The notes under the pieces: generated by a model | What the model saw: only the letters and a program-made list of their open reading frames with translations | The model's database searches: none | What the model was told of the DNA's origin: nothing | Assembly (NCBI GenBank): GCA_036867785.1 | Contig: CP145411.1 | Coordinates: 1,116,001-1,180,000, forward strand | Direction: 5' to 3' | From: Plasmodiophora brassicae | Taxonomy: Eukaryota > Endomyxa: Phytomyxea > Phytomyxea > Plasmodiophorida | DNA: 64,000 nucleotides | In this document: piece after piece, positions 1-12,080 of the stretch | Layout: each line of letters starts with the position of its first letter | Numbering within the stretch: position 1 is the stretch's first letter | Translations under genes and position numbers: made by a program

Positions 1-270
1 GTACGACGACCGACACACGCCCGCCTGGCCGCATCGCCCCTGGCCGACACGTCTGCTCCTAGGTCGATCGCCATCTTCCCAGCGGTTACCGTATCGATCT
101 GGTGTTTCGCGGCAGCGCTGTACGCCGCCCGGGACTATGGCAGAAGAGCACATAACGAATAGAACTCTGCGCTGTAAGTGTAGGCATGTGTCGCCTGGCC
201 CTGCGCGTCGCGTTCGCAGTATTGTCCGTGAGCGTGACAGGCTGACGGGCAGAGCGGGCGCGTGGTGGCC
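1..270. other. Upstream region, no gene seen
   Basis: I see no family similarity on either strand. The long minus-strand open frame crossing 86-703 has arginine/proline-rich low-complexity composition and runs antisense to the SelK-like gene, so it is not called. The stretch probably holds the promoter of the SelK-like gene at 271. Confidence 0.4.
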
Positions 271-605
271 ATGTCGTACGTGCAAGGAGGTAGGGACAGG
301 ATGATACCCTGGCGGGTGCGGCCCAGCGAGAGACTGAGTCATGGGGCAAAGGGCGGGTTGTCGAGCGTCGCACGATGTCCGTTGGGGAGCGGGTCCAGGC
401 GGGATTCTGGGGCGTCGTCAACGGCGTCGGCCTCTTCTTCCGCACGCTGATCGATCCGGATGCGGTGCCGACGTCCGGGCCGGCTCCGTCCACTCCCGCA
501 GGCGGCCATGCAGGCGCATCGGCGGCGTACGGCGGCGGCTCTGGCCTGGGCAGACCGATCGGCCGTATCGTCAACCAAGGCGGCTCGTGCTCATCCTGCG
601 GATAG
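271..605 (+). CDS. SelK/SelG-like small ER membrane protein, cysteine form
   Basis: Two exons are proposed. The first (271-315) encodes MSYVQGGRDRMIPWR and the second starts near 390 after a 74-nt GT...AG intron in phase 0. The joined protein has the selenoprotein K layout: a short N-terminus ending in PWR, one hydrophobic segment around GFWGVVNGVGLFFRTLI, then a glycine/proline-rich tail with RPIGRIVNQ and a C-terminal SCSSCG. SelK-family proteins are single-pass ER membrane proteins acting in ER-associated degradation and in protein acyl-transfer with DHHC6. Selenocysteine normally sits in the last few residues; here that region carries two cysteines and the gene stops with TAG, so it looks like a Sec-to-Cys homologue. 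The exact acceptor (365 or 389) is not certain. Confidence 0.55.
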
Positions 606-885
606 CCCGTATCGCGGGCGATGAACCAGCCCGAACATCGTGACAGTTCCCATCTGGTAAATACCCAGTCATACGCCGTGTGCGAATAGAGCTCTGGCGT
701 CAACCTTCGGTCGTAACGACTTGTCGGCGCAACGTCAGTTGTCGCCCATCGAACGTGTGTGTGCGGGTTCGCTCAAAGGTTAGCACAACACAGGCCCGTT
801 TGAGGCAGGGCTGCGCCCATCGTTGATGAATCGATTGTTTGCGCGGGGCGGCGGCGTCATCGCGGCCGGGTGGCGCTTCCGGCAC

Positions 886-1531
886 ATGGCGGCGACGGCC
901 GACCTGTGCGACAAGTTCGGCGACAGCGTCAAGGTCGTCGACGCCGCGCTCGCGTTTCGCAGCTTTGGGCAACGGAAGGCGTTCGGCGGGCCCAGTATGG
1001 CGCGCGTCTCGAGCGCATTGCTGTTTGCGAAGGGTCGTTAATCGCTTGCAGTTGCCACTGTGAAGTGCTTCGAGGATAACTCGGTGGTGAAGGCGGCCGT
1101 TACGTCGCCCGGGGATGGCAAGGTTCTCGTCGTCGACGGGGGCGGGTCGTCGCGTCGAGCACTGCTCGGAGACGATCTCGCAATGAACGCGTCCAAGAAG
1201 TTCGTCTGCCCACCGATGAGCACAATCCGTCGTCTAACAATATTGATAGCGGTTGGGCAGGCATCGTCATCAACGGTTATCTTCGCGATTCCGACATCAT
1301 CCAAGGCATCGACATCGGCGTGAAAGCGCTTGGCACAGTGCCACGCAAGACCGAGAAGCGGAACATCGGCGAACGTGACGTTACCGTCGAATTTGGTAAG
1401 TTCCGATCATGGCGAGCCTGACAGGAACGTCAGCTTACCGCTGGATAGGTGGGGCAAGGTTTATTCCCGGCCATTTCGTTTACTGCGACCCCGATGGCAT
1501 CGTCGTCAGCGACAAGCAGTTGTCGCTGTGA
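886..1531 (+). CDS. RraA-fold protein (HMG/CHA-type aldolase or RNase-regulator homologue)
   Basis: Four exons are joined by introns 995-1051 (57 nt), 1191-1249 (59 nt, CTAAC branch site) and 1396-1448 (53 nt). The joined protein follows E. coli RraA and plant homologues along its length: [63 protein letters not shown], then [19 protein letters not shown] before TGA. The GGGS-x-R and GYLRD segments form the ligand/metal pocket of the family. Family members are either trimeric 4-hydroxy-4-methyl-2-oxoglutarate/oxaloacetate aldolases or, in E. coli, inhibitors of RNase E; with no RNase E here, aldolase or decarboxylase activity is more likely but is inferred. Length is about 160 residues, usual for the family. 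Confidence 0.8.
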
Positions 1532-1567
1532 ACCGTAACCATCGTGAAGGAATAAACGGGGCGGCAT

Positions 1568-4500
1568 TAGCAATGACGGAGCAAACGTTGACCACTTGCG
1601 ATACGGATAAGGTAGGTGTATTTCGTTGAAGACTTCGGAATGAACAGTTATTACGTGAATCCAAGCGCGCATCCCGTCATCTTGCCCGGCCAAGACGCCG
1701 AACCAACGATATCAGGATGTCCCATTTGTCTCCTCCCTCGAACCACATCCTTATCAGGTCATGTTCTAACCACACACCTATCAGAGCACGCACGAAAATC
1801 GACATGTGATACTTCGTACCTGGAGGACAGTCTTCTGGAGTCGGTATACCTTCAGCAGGCACTGTACACTGTGTCAAACATGTACTAACGCGAAAGAAGA
1901 GAACCTCGTACCTCTGTTGAAAGTTACCCCAGCTTGGCCGAAGGCCGGTAGATCGACATGGCGGGGCGCCTCCTCTACCCTGGCGAAGGAAAGCGACGGC
2001 ACACTGGACGCGCTTGAGTCGATCGGCCTTGCGGGCTCTCTGGCAGTTTCATTGTTGTTTGTGCCTGCCGCAGGGAAAGCAGGTGCCCAGATCTACCTCG
2101 GGTCAGCCACCAGCCATCGTACACTGCAACATCTGGCTACCTGTTCCATGGGTTCTTCTTCCACCATCGCTGCAACACTGTTGGACGTCTGCGTTTCTAT
2201 GTCTCGCATCCGTCGTTGGCACAGATCAAGCAAGTCAGCGTCTCTACAATCCGGATCAGAACCCGCACGGCGCTCATATGAGATTGTGAATTGTTCGCTA
2301 CCGGCCAAAGGAAAGTGCATATCGTTGCAATTGCTGCATCGATGCCGCTGGAAGAACCAGCCGTTGAAGCTCGGGAGCGCTCAAGCCGTCTACGGTTTCC
2401 AAAAGGTGTTAGGCGGAAGGCGAATCACGGAGCGACCGACTAACCGAGTAGAAGATCAACGTGGGCTTCAGAAGGGAACGACCCTTGGGACGACGCCTCC
2501 TCAAGGACGCTGAGAGCGTCCGAAAGCAATGGTCCCGATACACCACCATAAGACAGCAATTGCACCGTCGCGTCCAGCAAAGGAGCCATGGGCGCTGTTT
2601 CGACAGGGTTAGACATAGAACCAGTCACGTCGCCATGACGTACCCTGACGCGATTTGCGAGAATCGAACGCAGCCTGGAAGGCCCGATGGATCATTTGAG
2701 ACCCAGAGACATCGTTAGAAACCGCACAGCCCACGTGGTAGCGACGCAGAACATGCTCGTGGATCAACGAGACAAGATCATCTGGACCATTATCTCCAGC
2801 TCCAAACGTCTCAATAAGAAAACCGAGATAATGGATCAGCGCGACGACGTCGGTCTCGACAGCAACGGCCAGGCGAATCGCTTGACCGTCGTCACGTCTG
2901 GCGCATGCTTCACGCAAGAAACCGAAACGGTGAGGGGGGTCTGAGCAGATAATTCAGTCTTACAACGTTGTGCAGACAGGGCAGGCGTACAGGCAATGTC
3001 AAGAGCTGTGCGTGCTGCTTCTCGCCGCTGAGAATCGTCATGCGAAAGTTCGGAAAGGAACGTCTTCGGTATAGCGTCAGAATCCTGGCACGTCTGAGCA
3101 ATGCTTGACTTGATACTGGGAGGCGCAGACACCCCCATCTACGACGATGGGTCACAACGGATACAGTCGCGCTAACACCGACCCACAAACATGGAGAAGA
3201 ATTCGTGCTAAGATCAGAGCCGGAACCGCCGACACGCGGTCATCTGAGGCGAGGCACTTGCGAACGAACCAGCCGCATAGCTCAGCAGGCGACTGTAACT
3301 TGCTAATCGCTTGTGCGAGAACATATTGAGCATCACCATGGACAATCTAGGATAGAAGAGGCATCAGGGCATTGCGAGGCAGTTCGATAGCATAAGGACC
3401 TTTTCAGAAAGGTCAAACGATGCGCAGTACTGCTGGACGGTCGAAAGCGCCCAATGAGGTGGTCGGACATCCGCGTCGATGTTGTCGCATCGCAGTCTGA
3501 CAAAGTCACTGCGGGGACTAGCAGGTTCGACGATAAGAAGGCCGTCCCACTTGTCGGTTAGCACCGCATCAATGAGCCGACGGACGCTTCTCAGGCGCTG
3601 ATATGCCAACTTGCCAATCGTCGGAGGGTGCAGTGCAGAGAGCAGGACGAGAAGAATGACTGCGTTCCAGTAGACATCACCGCTGACAAGAGCGACCTCG
3701 CCAGTCACCTCGCCCGCAAGGCAGAGTTGCATGATGGCTTCCGGGATTGTACGAGTCAGCGATGGGTTTGAGGGTTCTAACGAAGAACCACAGCGTAACG
3801 AGCGACGCGCAAGGCATTGCATAACCAGCATGGCATCAAGTGCTGAGCACGCACTGATTTAGAAACGTCCCTACCGATGAGCAACAGACTTACCGGTTAT
3901 TCGCCGAGAGATCAAGGCCATGGCGAGAATCTGTTCAAGCAGGCCCAGAGCCAGCGGAATCGCAGACGTCATGTCACGATCGTTTGGGGACTCCATCGCA
4001 AGAACAATGAGGAGAGTGGATAGGGCCACGTTGGACGCATCTGCCTGTGACGAAGAAATAAGCTGTCACGAGACACAGCGATTAGACAAAGCATCGAAGT
4101 AAATCCCTCGGTACTAACGTCTTTTATCACGCGGCCATTGACCCACGTCGCTGCCAGCAATTCGTATTCAGCAGCATGAGAAGGCCCTGCCGCGTGACCA
4201 ATCAGCGCAGAAAGCGATACAGCCGCGCCGCTTGCCACCTGGGATAGTGTCGTCAACCCAGTTCTGCAGGCAAATGCAACGCATGGTCAGCGTTATAGGC
4301 AGATTTCACATGGCGAACCTACAATAATTGAATTGGAAACTCTGGAACTCGCAGATAAGGTTCGTCAAGAGTCGGGTTCGTAACTGCCCAGCACAATAGG
4401 ACGCCAAGCTTGGATCTAAGACGGCCATCTTGTTCAAGGAACTGGAGGACAACCTAACAGCGGCTATTTAGAATCTACCCAGCGACGTTACCGAAACAGC

Positions 4501-5897
4501 CATACCTTCGATAGTTCGTGATGAGACTTCGATATAGCCTTAAACACGGCACTGAAGGTGTGCGGATGCGATCCGGGGGATATCTCGCTTTGGAAAACGA
4601 GGAAATGCAAAGCAGCCTGCCACCATTTCCCGGTGCTTAGCATTGAAGACAGACCGGGAACAGGAATTCGCAGAGACAGTATTCGAGCGAACAACGTCAT
4701 GTCCGCCAGTGACTTGCACCAATCGCACAACGATTGCAACAGCTCAACGATGGGTTCGTGTGCAGCGTTCTGCGAATCCACGTTAGCTCAACACGAAGAA
4801 CGTTTGCCCCTGGATACTACAGTTTCGTTCGGGAACGACGACAAACTTTCGAGCATTCGCAACGCGTTCTCCCGACAGTGTCGCAACCCGACGGTTCGCT
4901 TGAGCAAGAGGACTGACGGCCGATCCAGAATGTTCGTCAAGCGGCGCGCCAAGTATAAACCAACCTAAGTTAACAGTAAACACAAGTTAGCAATCGAGAG
5001 CGTATACATCCAACCTCGTGTTGAATCGACTGCGAGCCACCTTGCTGTTGCTCATGTCAGTCAAAGGTCGCGAAAAGCCAGCTCAAGTTCAGAAACCTCT
5101 TTGGCGACGGATCCGCTCTCTTCCAGCATTTCTTCTTCCTCATAGTCGCTGTCTGTGCGTCTGCGCTGTGGCGCGATCTCTGGGGTCGGAGGGGATACGA
5201 CCTTGTTTAATTCAACAACTGCGTTTGCAATCAGTTCATCAGCCGCAGGAGCGACAGGACTCGTTGAACTACCCAGCTGGCTGCAGCTGTCAGCATCAAC
5301 CCACGTCTTTGCATCATCCTCAGCTAGTAGCGTCTCAATGTAAAACTGGAAGACCTGAAAGGGCAGGGTCGGAAACAACTGCACAAGCGTCAGCGAGAGC
5401 AACGCCCATGCTAAACGGCATATGACCTGTAGGAGAAGGGCGGTTCCGAGTCTGAGCAGCCCAGTCCGTTGTGGATCGAGCAGCAGCTGTAGCAACTGGA
5501 CAACTGTAGAAGGATTCTGAAACGACTGAGGACTTGTCCGGGCGAGTAGGGCAATGGCAATGTACAGATCGAGCCTTGGCGATGCGTCCCACTCGTGGCG
5601 CAGTCCACTGAGCATTTCCGCTGTTGCCAACGTTTTAGGGCCATGGCGCAGCACAGGACGGAACCGCAATATACTTATGACATTCGAAGCAGTGCTGGCG
5701 TCTTTCGCTTGTCGCGCACGGTTAACGAATTCTTCACCAGAAAGCGCTGCTCGACTGGACGGTAGGCGTTGCAGGCATGAGGTGTGCTGCGCTGCCGGTG
5801 CTACATTACTCGGCTGAACAGGAGGCCGTGGTGGCGGCGGGACCGCCTTTGGCAGTTCAGCGGAAACAGGTCGTTGTCGTTTGACACCTGTACGCAT
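1568..5897 (-). CDS. INTS1: Integrator complex subunit 1 (INTS1)
   Basis: Many exons spread over 4.3 kb. The first exon (5897-5061) begins MRTGVKRQRP, carries a proline-rich N-terminus and then the INTS1 helical region; key matches are SPRLDLYIAIALLARTSP and FQFYIETLLAEDDAKTWVDA, corresponding to the human VYIEDSLGERIWVDSP segment. Farther along, YWNAVILLVLLSALHPPTIG (around 3650-3690) matches the INTS1 YWKAMPVLLVIAAFNPENIG segment. INTS1 is a scaffold of the nuclear Integrator complex, which cleaves snRNA and paused nascent transcripts at RNA polymerase II. The acidic run DSDYEEEEM near 5110-5150 is a lineage insert. The 3' end is not fixed: one frame stops at about 1568, tail to tail with the RraA gene. 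The estimated length is below the roughly 2190 residues of human INTS1, so it is a compact version. Confidence 0.75.
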
Positions 5898-6455
5898 TCG
5901 TTAACACGCGCGCGTACTAACCGGCAGAGACGTCCACGTTCTTACGAGGTGGAAGAATATCCGCCTCGGTGGATCGTTTGAAGGACATGACCGGGCGCGG
6001 CCGCCGTGCGCTCCTCGTCCAAAAATATTCGCGTCCGGGGCGGGCGCCAAAACGGGACGTGCCCCCCTGCCGGGGCAAACGCGCGACACGCTGCCCAGAC
6101 GGCGGTTTGGTCGAATGAACCCGAGCGGGGGTCGCTCCCCGCACAAAACGCCCTCCCACGGCGATTGTCGTTGCGTCGCTAGTCGCTACGCTCCCAAAAT
6201 GAAAAAACAGGTTCGATCCAGTTTCACAATCGGAGCAGACCAACGTTACGGCCCGCGCCGCGGACCGCGTGTCGTCTGCCGCAAACCGCGGCGAACGCGC
6301 GGTCAGCCGGGCTGAATCGGATGGCGACGAGTTTCCGAAATAAAAGGGGATGCATGGCATTGACTGTATACGTATCGGTATGTCGAACAGGGGAGAGATA
6401 CAGAGGCACGAAGTGGGTCGTACCCCGTACGATCGTTCGTGGGACGTGTAGCGCC
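5898..6455. promoter_or_regulatory. Divergent intergenic region between INTS1 and the gene at 6456
   Basis: About 560 bp separate two genes transcribed away from each other. Open frames here are GC-driven and match no family. It presumably carries both promoters; I recognise no specific sites. Confidence 0.4.
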
Positions 6456-9328
6456 ATGAGCGACGTCGATGACGACAACGTGCTGGCCGAGGATCTTGAC
6501 CTTGAGACCGCGCGCGACGCTCTGCGACGGCACATCTGGGAGTCGTACTGGAGTGACACGTTCGCCCGGCCCGAGTTCAATGCGGGGAGCGACGCGCCTC
6601 AAGATCGCATTAAGCGGTTCTCGGTGAAGCCGAAGGAGAACAATGCGGCGGCGGCGGCGGCGGCCGCGAGCACGTCGGAATCGAACAGCGCTTCAGAATA
6701 CGATTGGAGGCACCAAGCGTTCCCGCCGCTGGCGCCCGAATTTAATGGATCCATCGGCGACCGCCACCAGGAGACGATCATCGTCTTCAACTCGCTGGGG
6801 CCCGCCCTGTTCAAGCGCGTCGTTGAGACCAGCAGGACTCGTGAGGTCGCCGACCTGTTCACCCGAGTCGCCCAGCTCGAAGGTATAGGCACAAAGTTTG
6901 CCCATGGGACGCCACCTGACTCCATTCTTGAAGGCGTCGACGTGTTCTGGTCTGGGCATGTCAGTGTGAAATCGGACAACGACGACGACGTTATGATCGC
7001 CAAGCCGTCGTCGTCAAAGACCAAATTCGGTTCGTTGCGCGTGTGCCGATTCCCGTTCGCGGCCGAGTTCTCCTTCGATGACACCACCGAGGTGACGATG
7101 TTCTCGTTGGCTCGCAGCTTGGAGGATGAGAGCTTGGAGCTGCTTCTGGCCGACCTTCAGCAACTGGTTGACGAGAACGTCTCTGAAACAGTGCGGTCGT
7201 GTTCTACTAGCTCGCTGGGCGACGCTGACATGAGCTCGACCTCAGGTCCAGAATCTGCGAAGGACTCGCCAGGCCTTGCGATGTTTAGCATCTGCCGGCG
7301 GCCACATTGAGGTGATCGTGTCGAAGACGTTCGGGTCGGGCTCCATTCGAGGGCAGGTGAAAATTCTCACGAAGCCTGTTGATGAATCGTCGGCACCGCC
7401 TGCGTCTGGCGTCGATTTACGTCCTGGATTTAATGTCGCCCTTATCTCGACAAAGCTCGTCTCGACGACAGGCCTTGCCTGCAAATGCCTATTCCCGAAA
7501 GGCGACGTTCTCTTGATGGATTTGCTCTCGTCAGACAAATCGAAACCGCTGGATTTAGAATGTCAAGTCGTTTGCAGCATCGTGGACGCCATTCCTGAAG
7601 CGCGTTTGTCGCAATTCCTCTCCCGATACGCGGGATTCAGGGCCAAACTCAATACGGACGCGATTGCTCGAGAAGCCACGCTCCCTCTCACCTTCTATGT
7701 GAGTGACGGGACTCGATCCCTGCTCTTCGTCTGCGTTGGTCTGACATGATCTTGGTTGCAGATTGACATTTATGCCGATGACAAGATCGACCTCGATGCA
7801 CTGATTGTGAGGCTTGAAGAGCGGTATCCAAAGGTTCACAGCAAGCTCATCGGGAACGGTGTTGACCAAGCTCTACTCGAATGCCGGATCGCGTATGTTC
7901 GCATTTGTGCGCCTGGGAAGACGACCCTGAAACGAAAAGTGCAGGCTGAACTACCTGGAGCGTTGCTCTCGCCCGGAACTCTTCTGGTTCCTTTTCTGGA
8001 TAGATTGTGCCGAGCAGTACCCCGACCGTATTCCCGATACTATCGTTATCGACGCGTGCAACATTGATTCCATCGTCTACAAGCACTGGATGGCGAAGAG
8101 CCTCGCCGATTTGCAAGAGTTCGGCTTTGATAAGCGCACCGTCGAGAATGACAACCTATTCGTGACGTTCTGGGCCCGTCTTGAGGACGTCCGGTCGAAA
8201 GCGTATTACAAGAACTCGAACGGGTTGCAAGAGTCGGTTGCAACTGTGAGAATGGTAACGGTAGGCACTGTCCACATTCTCTGCCCGTTGCTGAATCAGT
8301 TCGTGCTTCAGGAATGCGCCCGACTCGGATATGATCCCGATCGCGTCTCATCGAATGGAACGCAGCAAACCTGCCTAACTGGCATCGCAGAATCGGTCCA
8401 CGCGCCCCCTGCACGGGCACCGGCAGAGCCTTTAGCTTCAGAGATAACGATCTCTGAACCTGAAGGGAATCCGCAGGAAGATCTCAGTCCTGCGACGAGT
8501 TCTCCTGCTGCACCTGCGGCGTCGGTCTTGTCTCCGCTTATGCCTCCTACCATCCCTCCGCCGATGATGCGCGCCGTCTCTGTGCCGGTACCTCCCAGCG
8601 GGGAATCCGATGACAATCTGGACGATATCGGTATAGTCGAGAACAAGAATGCCAGTGTTTCCGATAAGAACGACAGCGAAGATGAACCCGGTGCTGCTGG
8701 ACTGGACAAATCCGAGAAGAAGCAATTCGGAGGCAGAGTTACCTCCGCTTCCTTGCCTGTGTACGATACCGACAACGATGATCACAAGATGAAGGTGACA
8801 ATTGACCGCATGCTAAAGTTTGTGAATGTCGTCGGGGGCGTTCCAGTAAGTCCCACATCTGGGTTTCCAAACGAGTGCTGCAACCTAATCGGTCCGCTGT
8901 GGCAGAACCGTTCACTGGCCGGTATAGCGGAAGATGAAGACGGTGACGATCCTGGCATTGGTCGTGGAAAGGGTGAGACCTCGGACCCTCCCAGCTCAGA
9001 CTGGTCCGATAAGGAAGAAACCGAAGAATCATCAGAATCCGATCCAGGCATCACGAGAGAAGCCAGCGACGCCGACAGCATGTCGCTACAACAGAAGGGG
9101 AGTCTGCTTACAATATGCATCCCCGAGGAAACATCGGGTCACGTTACTCGGATTCGATCAACGAAACGCGGACGGCTGGTACCACCAAGCCCCGTTGCTC
9201 GCGTCCATCAGCTCGATACAATGCGGGCCTTACAAAAGAAGTCGTTGCTCATGACAATAATGGGCAGGCTGGTCCCTGAATGTGGTCCTGGGCGCCCTCG
9301 CTCACCCCGCCATAACGTTATTATCTAA
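6456..9328 (+). CDS. Unrecognised large acidic, serine-rich protein
   Basis: I do not recognise this protein. The start at 6456 (GCGCCATGAGC) is chosen because the upstream part of the open frame looks non-coding. Introns are supported at 7699-7761 (GTGAGT...TTGCAG), 8246-8299 and 8846-8905 (both multiples of three and stop-free, so open frame runs through them), one near 7246-7288 and one in about 7930-8010. Visible parts: a polyalanine tract from a GCG run at 6643-6668, a folded middle region (for example FYIDIYADDKIDLDALIV and DTIVIDACNIDSIVYKHW), then a long disordered acidic tail rich in Ser, Glu and Asp with basic segments near the end. Length is about 830-870 residues. It is divergent from INTS1 and convergent with ASCC2. 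Continuous splicing and codon use support a real gene. Confidence 0.6.
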
Positions 9329-9410
9329 ATCCTCATGATATCACTGTCTAGTGCTCCGATAGTGCATTGAGACAGAACCAATGCGACGATGGACTTGTTC
9401 ACGAACGCTT

Positions 9411-10895
9411 TTATATACGATGCTTCGCAGCGGCTCTCTTCTTTCGATTGTGGTTTGCAAATCTAGCTTTATGCTTGTCCTTGAACGCACGATTGCGACC
9501 GTCGTCGTTCGAGCGGGTGGAACCCTGCCCATGGCTGTCCTGTTTGGAATCGTTAGCGTCACCGTCAATATCGGCCTCTTCGTCGACATCGCCTTCGCCG
9601 ATGTCGAACCTCTCGTACGCATCGAAAGTATCGTCGGGTTCATCGTCATAACCGCATTCGATCGCAGCAGACACGCGTTCCCGCAATACACTCGCCTCCA
9701 TGATCCCAGGAACGAGAACATCATCCTCGCCCCGGATGCGATCCTCTTCAGCAGCTCTTGCTTCGTCGATGGTTACACGCCCAGACAGCGCCATGAACCT
9801 CGCAATCTCTTCATCTACATTCTTGGGAGCAGCTGGCTCCTGCACTGACTTCGTGTTCGTTTTCGACGTGCCCGCAGCCTTTTCAGCACGATCGCGATCC
9901 GGATCACGCCACGCTGATGTGTTCTTGACGTTTGCCAGACGCTTCGGAAGGCGCCGCTCTAGAATTGCGGTTACCGTTTCCCCATAACTGAAACGGAACG
10001 CAGCCAGGCAAGCGCGAGCGTAATCCTCGCTGAAGTCGGGAAACACTTCCCGCAGCTGAGCAACAGGATCATCTTGCCCGACGACAGCAACGCCCGTTTC
10101 AGATGGTGCTTGCACGGGGTCGCCGACTGACTGCGCGTCCAGCAGGTCAAGCAGATACTGTACGCGATCATGGTCCAGCGGACAGCCTTGGTCCTCCATC
10201 ATGTCACGAAGTGTCTGCACGATGGCACTGTGGGCCACAACATGTCGAGCCAGTCCGCCAGGCGTTGACCCCGCCTGTGCAATCGACTCGACAAATGCTG
10301 CGAACAGGTCAGCAATATCATCCCCTTTCCCCTTCTGAAACGCCCGGAGGAACGCTCCCGACACGATTGTACAAGTCAGGTCAACGATGGCGCCCCGAAG
10401 CAATGGATCACCATCCTTTGGGACGACATCATCGAATACGATCGCGAGAGGTTCGACAATCATTAGATCCCGGCATACGGGCAGAGCCGCGTCTGGCGCG
10501 AGAGCGATTATCCCACGAAGCGCGGTGACGATGCTGGATATGCTTGCGATTGACGTTGCCGTCGACAGCGCGGCTCGCATCGATTTGACAGCCGGCACGA
10601 GACCCTCCGACGTCGACCTGGCGATCATAGCGCCGACCAACGCCAGAATATCATTGGCAATATCAGTCGTGAACGATTGCAGCGCCGATGCCGGCGGCGA
10701 TACCGGGTGGAACGACAAGGCCGGGGCCAGCACCGGCAGGAACTTGGACGGCAGCATCGACCCCGACATCCAGACGCGGTCCAGGTCTGCCCGAATCGCG
10801 GCCAGCGCCGTGAACGACGACATCACATCGCGACGGCTGGGAGACTGGGCCGCCAGCGTTGCGAACGCCGCATCCGCGCTCACCGTCGCAGGCAT
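9411..10895 (-). CDS. ASCC2: Activating signal cointegrator 1 complex subunit 2 (ASCC2)
   Basis: A single intronless frame of 494 residues. The N-terminal helical part aligns with the ASCC3-binding region of ASCC2 (DLDRVWMSGSMLPSKFLP versus human DLDWLLALPHDKFW). A CUE ubiquitin-binding domain lies at about residues 275-320 (DPVAQLREVFPDFSEDYA through AILERRLP). The ASCC2 signature follows (GYDDEPDDTFDAYE, human YEDEYDDTYD), then a basic C-terminus with ARFANHNRKKRAAAKHR, like the NHNRR tail of human ASCC2. ASCC2 recognises K63-linked ubiquitin on collided ribosomes and acts with the ASCC3 helicase in ribosome splitting and alkylation repair. It is shorter than human ASCC2 (757 aa). Its neighbour NEMF acts later in the same pathway. 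Confidence 0.88.
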   Translation of the reverse strand: MPATVSADAAFATLAAQSPSRRDVMSSFTALAAIRADLDRVWMSGSMLPSKFLPVLAPALSFHPVSPPASALQSFTTDIANDILALVGAMIARSTSEGLVPAVKSMRAALSTATSIASISSIVTALRGIIALAPDAALPVCRDLMIVEPLAIVFDDVVPKDGDPLLRGAIVDLTCTIVSGAFLRAFQKGKGDDIADLFAAFVESIAQAGSTPGGLARHVVAHSAIVQTLRDMMEDQGCPLDHDRVQYLLDLLDAQSVGDPVQAPSETGVAVVGQDDPVAQLREVFPDFSEDYARACLAAFRFSYGETVTAILERRLPKRLANVKNTSAWRDPDRDRAEKAAGTSKTNTKSVQEPAAPKNVDEEIARFMALSGRVTIDEARAAEEDRIRGEDDVLVPGIMEASVLRERVSAAIECGYDDEPDDTFDAYERFDIGEGDVDEEADIDGDANDSKQDSHGQGSTRSNDDGRNRAFKDKHKARFANHNRKKRAAAKHRI

Positions 10896-11192
10896 GACGC
10901 AAAACGCCGAATGCAGTTCGGCGGTTTCACTTTCAGTCGTTGCGAGTTGCGATGAACTCGTTTCGCCAACTATCTTTTACTCATGGGCAGTGGCCCAGTT
11001 TTTGGGAGCACCAGACTCACCAGGTACAACGGTACGTAGGCACAACCTATCGGAGCACAAGAGGACGGCCTGGGGCACCACTCAATAGAGAGAGAGAGAC
11101 AACGTGTATGACGGATAGTGGTTGGTACGAACCCGGTGTCCTACTCGGGGTCAATTGCACGCATTGGCGAAGATGCCATGTGTATGTATAAC
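10896..11192. promoter_or_regulatory. Upstream region of ASCC2 and downstream of MND1
   Basis: About 300 bp with a short GA-dinucleotide run near 11089-11100. No gene is supported here. Confidence 0.35.
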
Positions 11193-12080
11193 TTAGTCGA
11201 CGTATTCAAGTTCGGAGCGCATGCCAACGGCCTTCATGACTTCGGTGACATCGCAGCCGGGGACGTTGGAGGAAAGATACGAGAACACCTCGTTCACATT
11301 GTCTACAGGGGGCACATGTTATTTGACTACGATCAGTCGCGATCCGGTATACATACCGGTCCAGCGATTGACCGCGTCACGAGATTCGGCCACCAGATTC
11401 GCTGATGCCACGGTTAAGCAACAGGACTGATGTGTACAGCGCATATGACTTACTCATTTTCTGAATCTTTTCAGGGTTACGCACATCCAAAGCGTTCAGT
11501 CGTTCGTCACATTCAGCGATGGCTTGTTGCAGAGCGGATAGCTGTCCCTCGATTGGCTTGCGTTCATCCTGGACTGCAAGTGAGTATTATCAAAACATTA
11601 CCGGCAGCAAGGCAATACCGAGTCTTCCCGACCGATTTCCAAATCGGCAATGGTCTTGGCATTGCTCTCTGATTCGGATAGCAGCTGCTCAATCTCCTTT
11701 CCCATCGCTTCGATCTTAACACGCCTGCTATTCAAAGCTTTCGACGGCAGCGCCCAGAAGAAATTCCCAGATCCGATCTTGTCCGTATCGATGACACCTT
11801 TGCAGAGTCAACCCTCGGAAATTCCCGGAACGGAATGCCGCGTACCGTCGTCAACGAGACTCTGAAGGATGTCTTTCACCGACTGTGCAACTAGGTAGAT
11901 TCATATGGATTCAGAAATCACATTGTGATGCAATGGCACAGGTCACCTACCAATCCCTTTGACTTTCGGCAGCTGTTTCTCCAGCTCCTTGAGGACCATG
12001 ACCTCCTTCTTCTCGTAGAAGAACTCACACATGCGCTTGCGCTTCTCGTCATGCGACAGTCCCTTCTTCTTGGAACTCAT
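11193..12080 (-). CDS. MND1: Meiotic nuclear division protein 1 (MND1)
   Basis: Several short exons. The first encodes [20 protein letters not shown] and KDLEK-like [15 protein letters not shown], matching MSKKKGLSAEEKRTRM of human MND1. The next carry [12 protein letters not shown] (human [12 protein letters not shown]) and [14 protein letters not shown] (human GTSNYYWAFPSKAL), then a coiled coil, then [20 protein letters not shown], and the gene ends SELEYVD (human DFDYID) with TAA at 11193-11195. MND1 pairs with HOP2 to stimulate DMC1/RAD51 strand exchange in meiotic recombination, so the organism very likely has a meiotic program. Winged-helix DNA-binding domain at the N-terminus and leucine-zipper core are both present; length of about 200 residues is typical. 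It shares a 110-bp divergent promoter with NEMF. Confidence 0.9.

Noticed and set aside
86-703. 205-residue minus-strand open frame
   Set aside because: Low-complexity Arg/Pro composition, no domain, antisense to the better-supported SelK-like exons.
1806-2513. 235-residue plus-strand open frame
   Set aside because: Runs antisense through INTS1 exons and matches no family.
3255-3330. tRNA-like TAGCTCAGCAGG A-box
   Set aside because: No B-box (GGTTCGANTCC) or cloverleaf pairing downstream; lies within INTS1.
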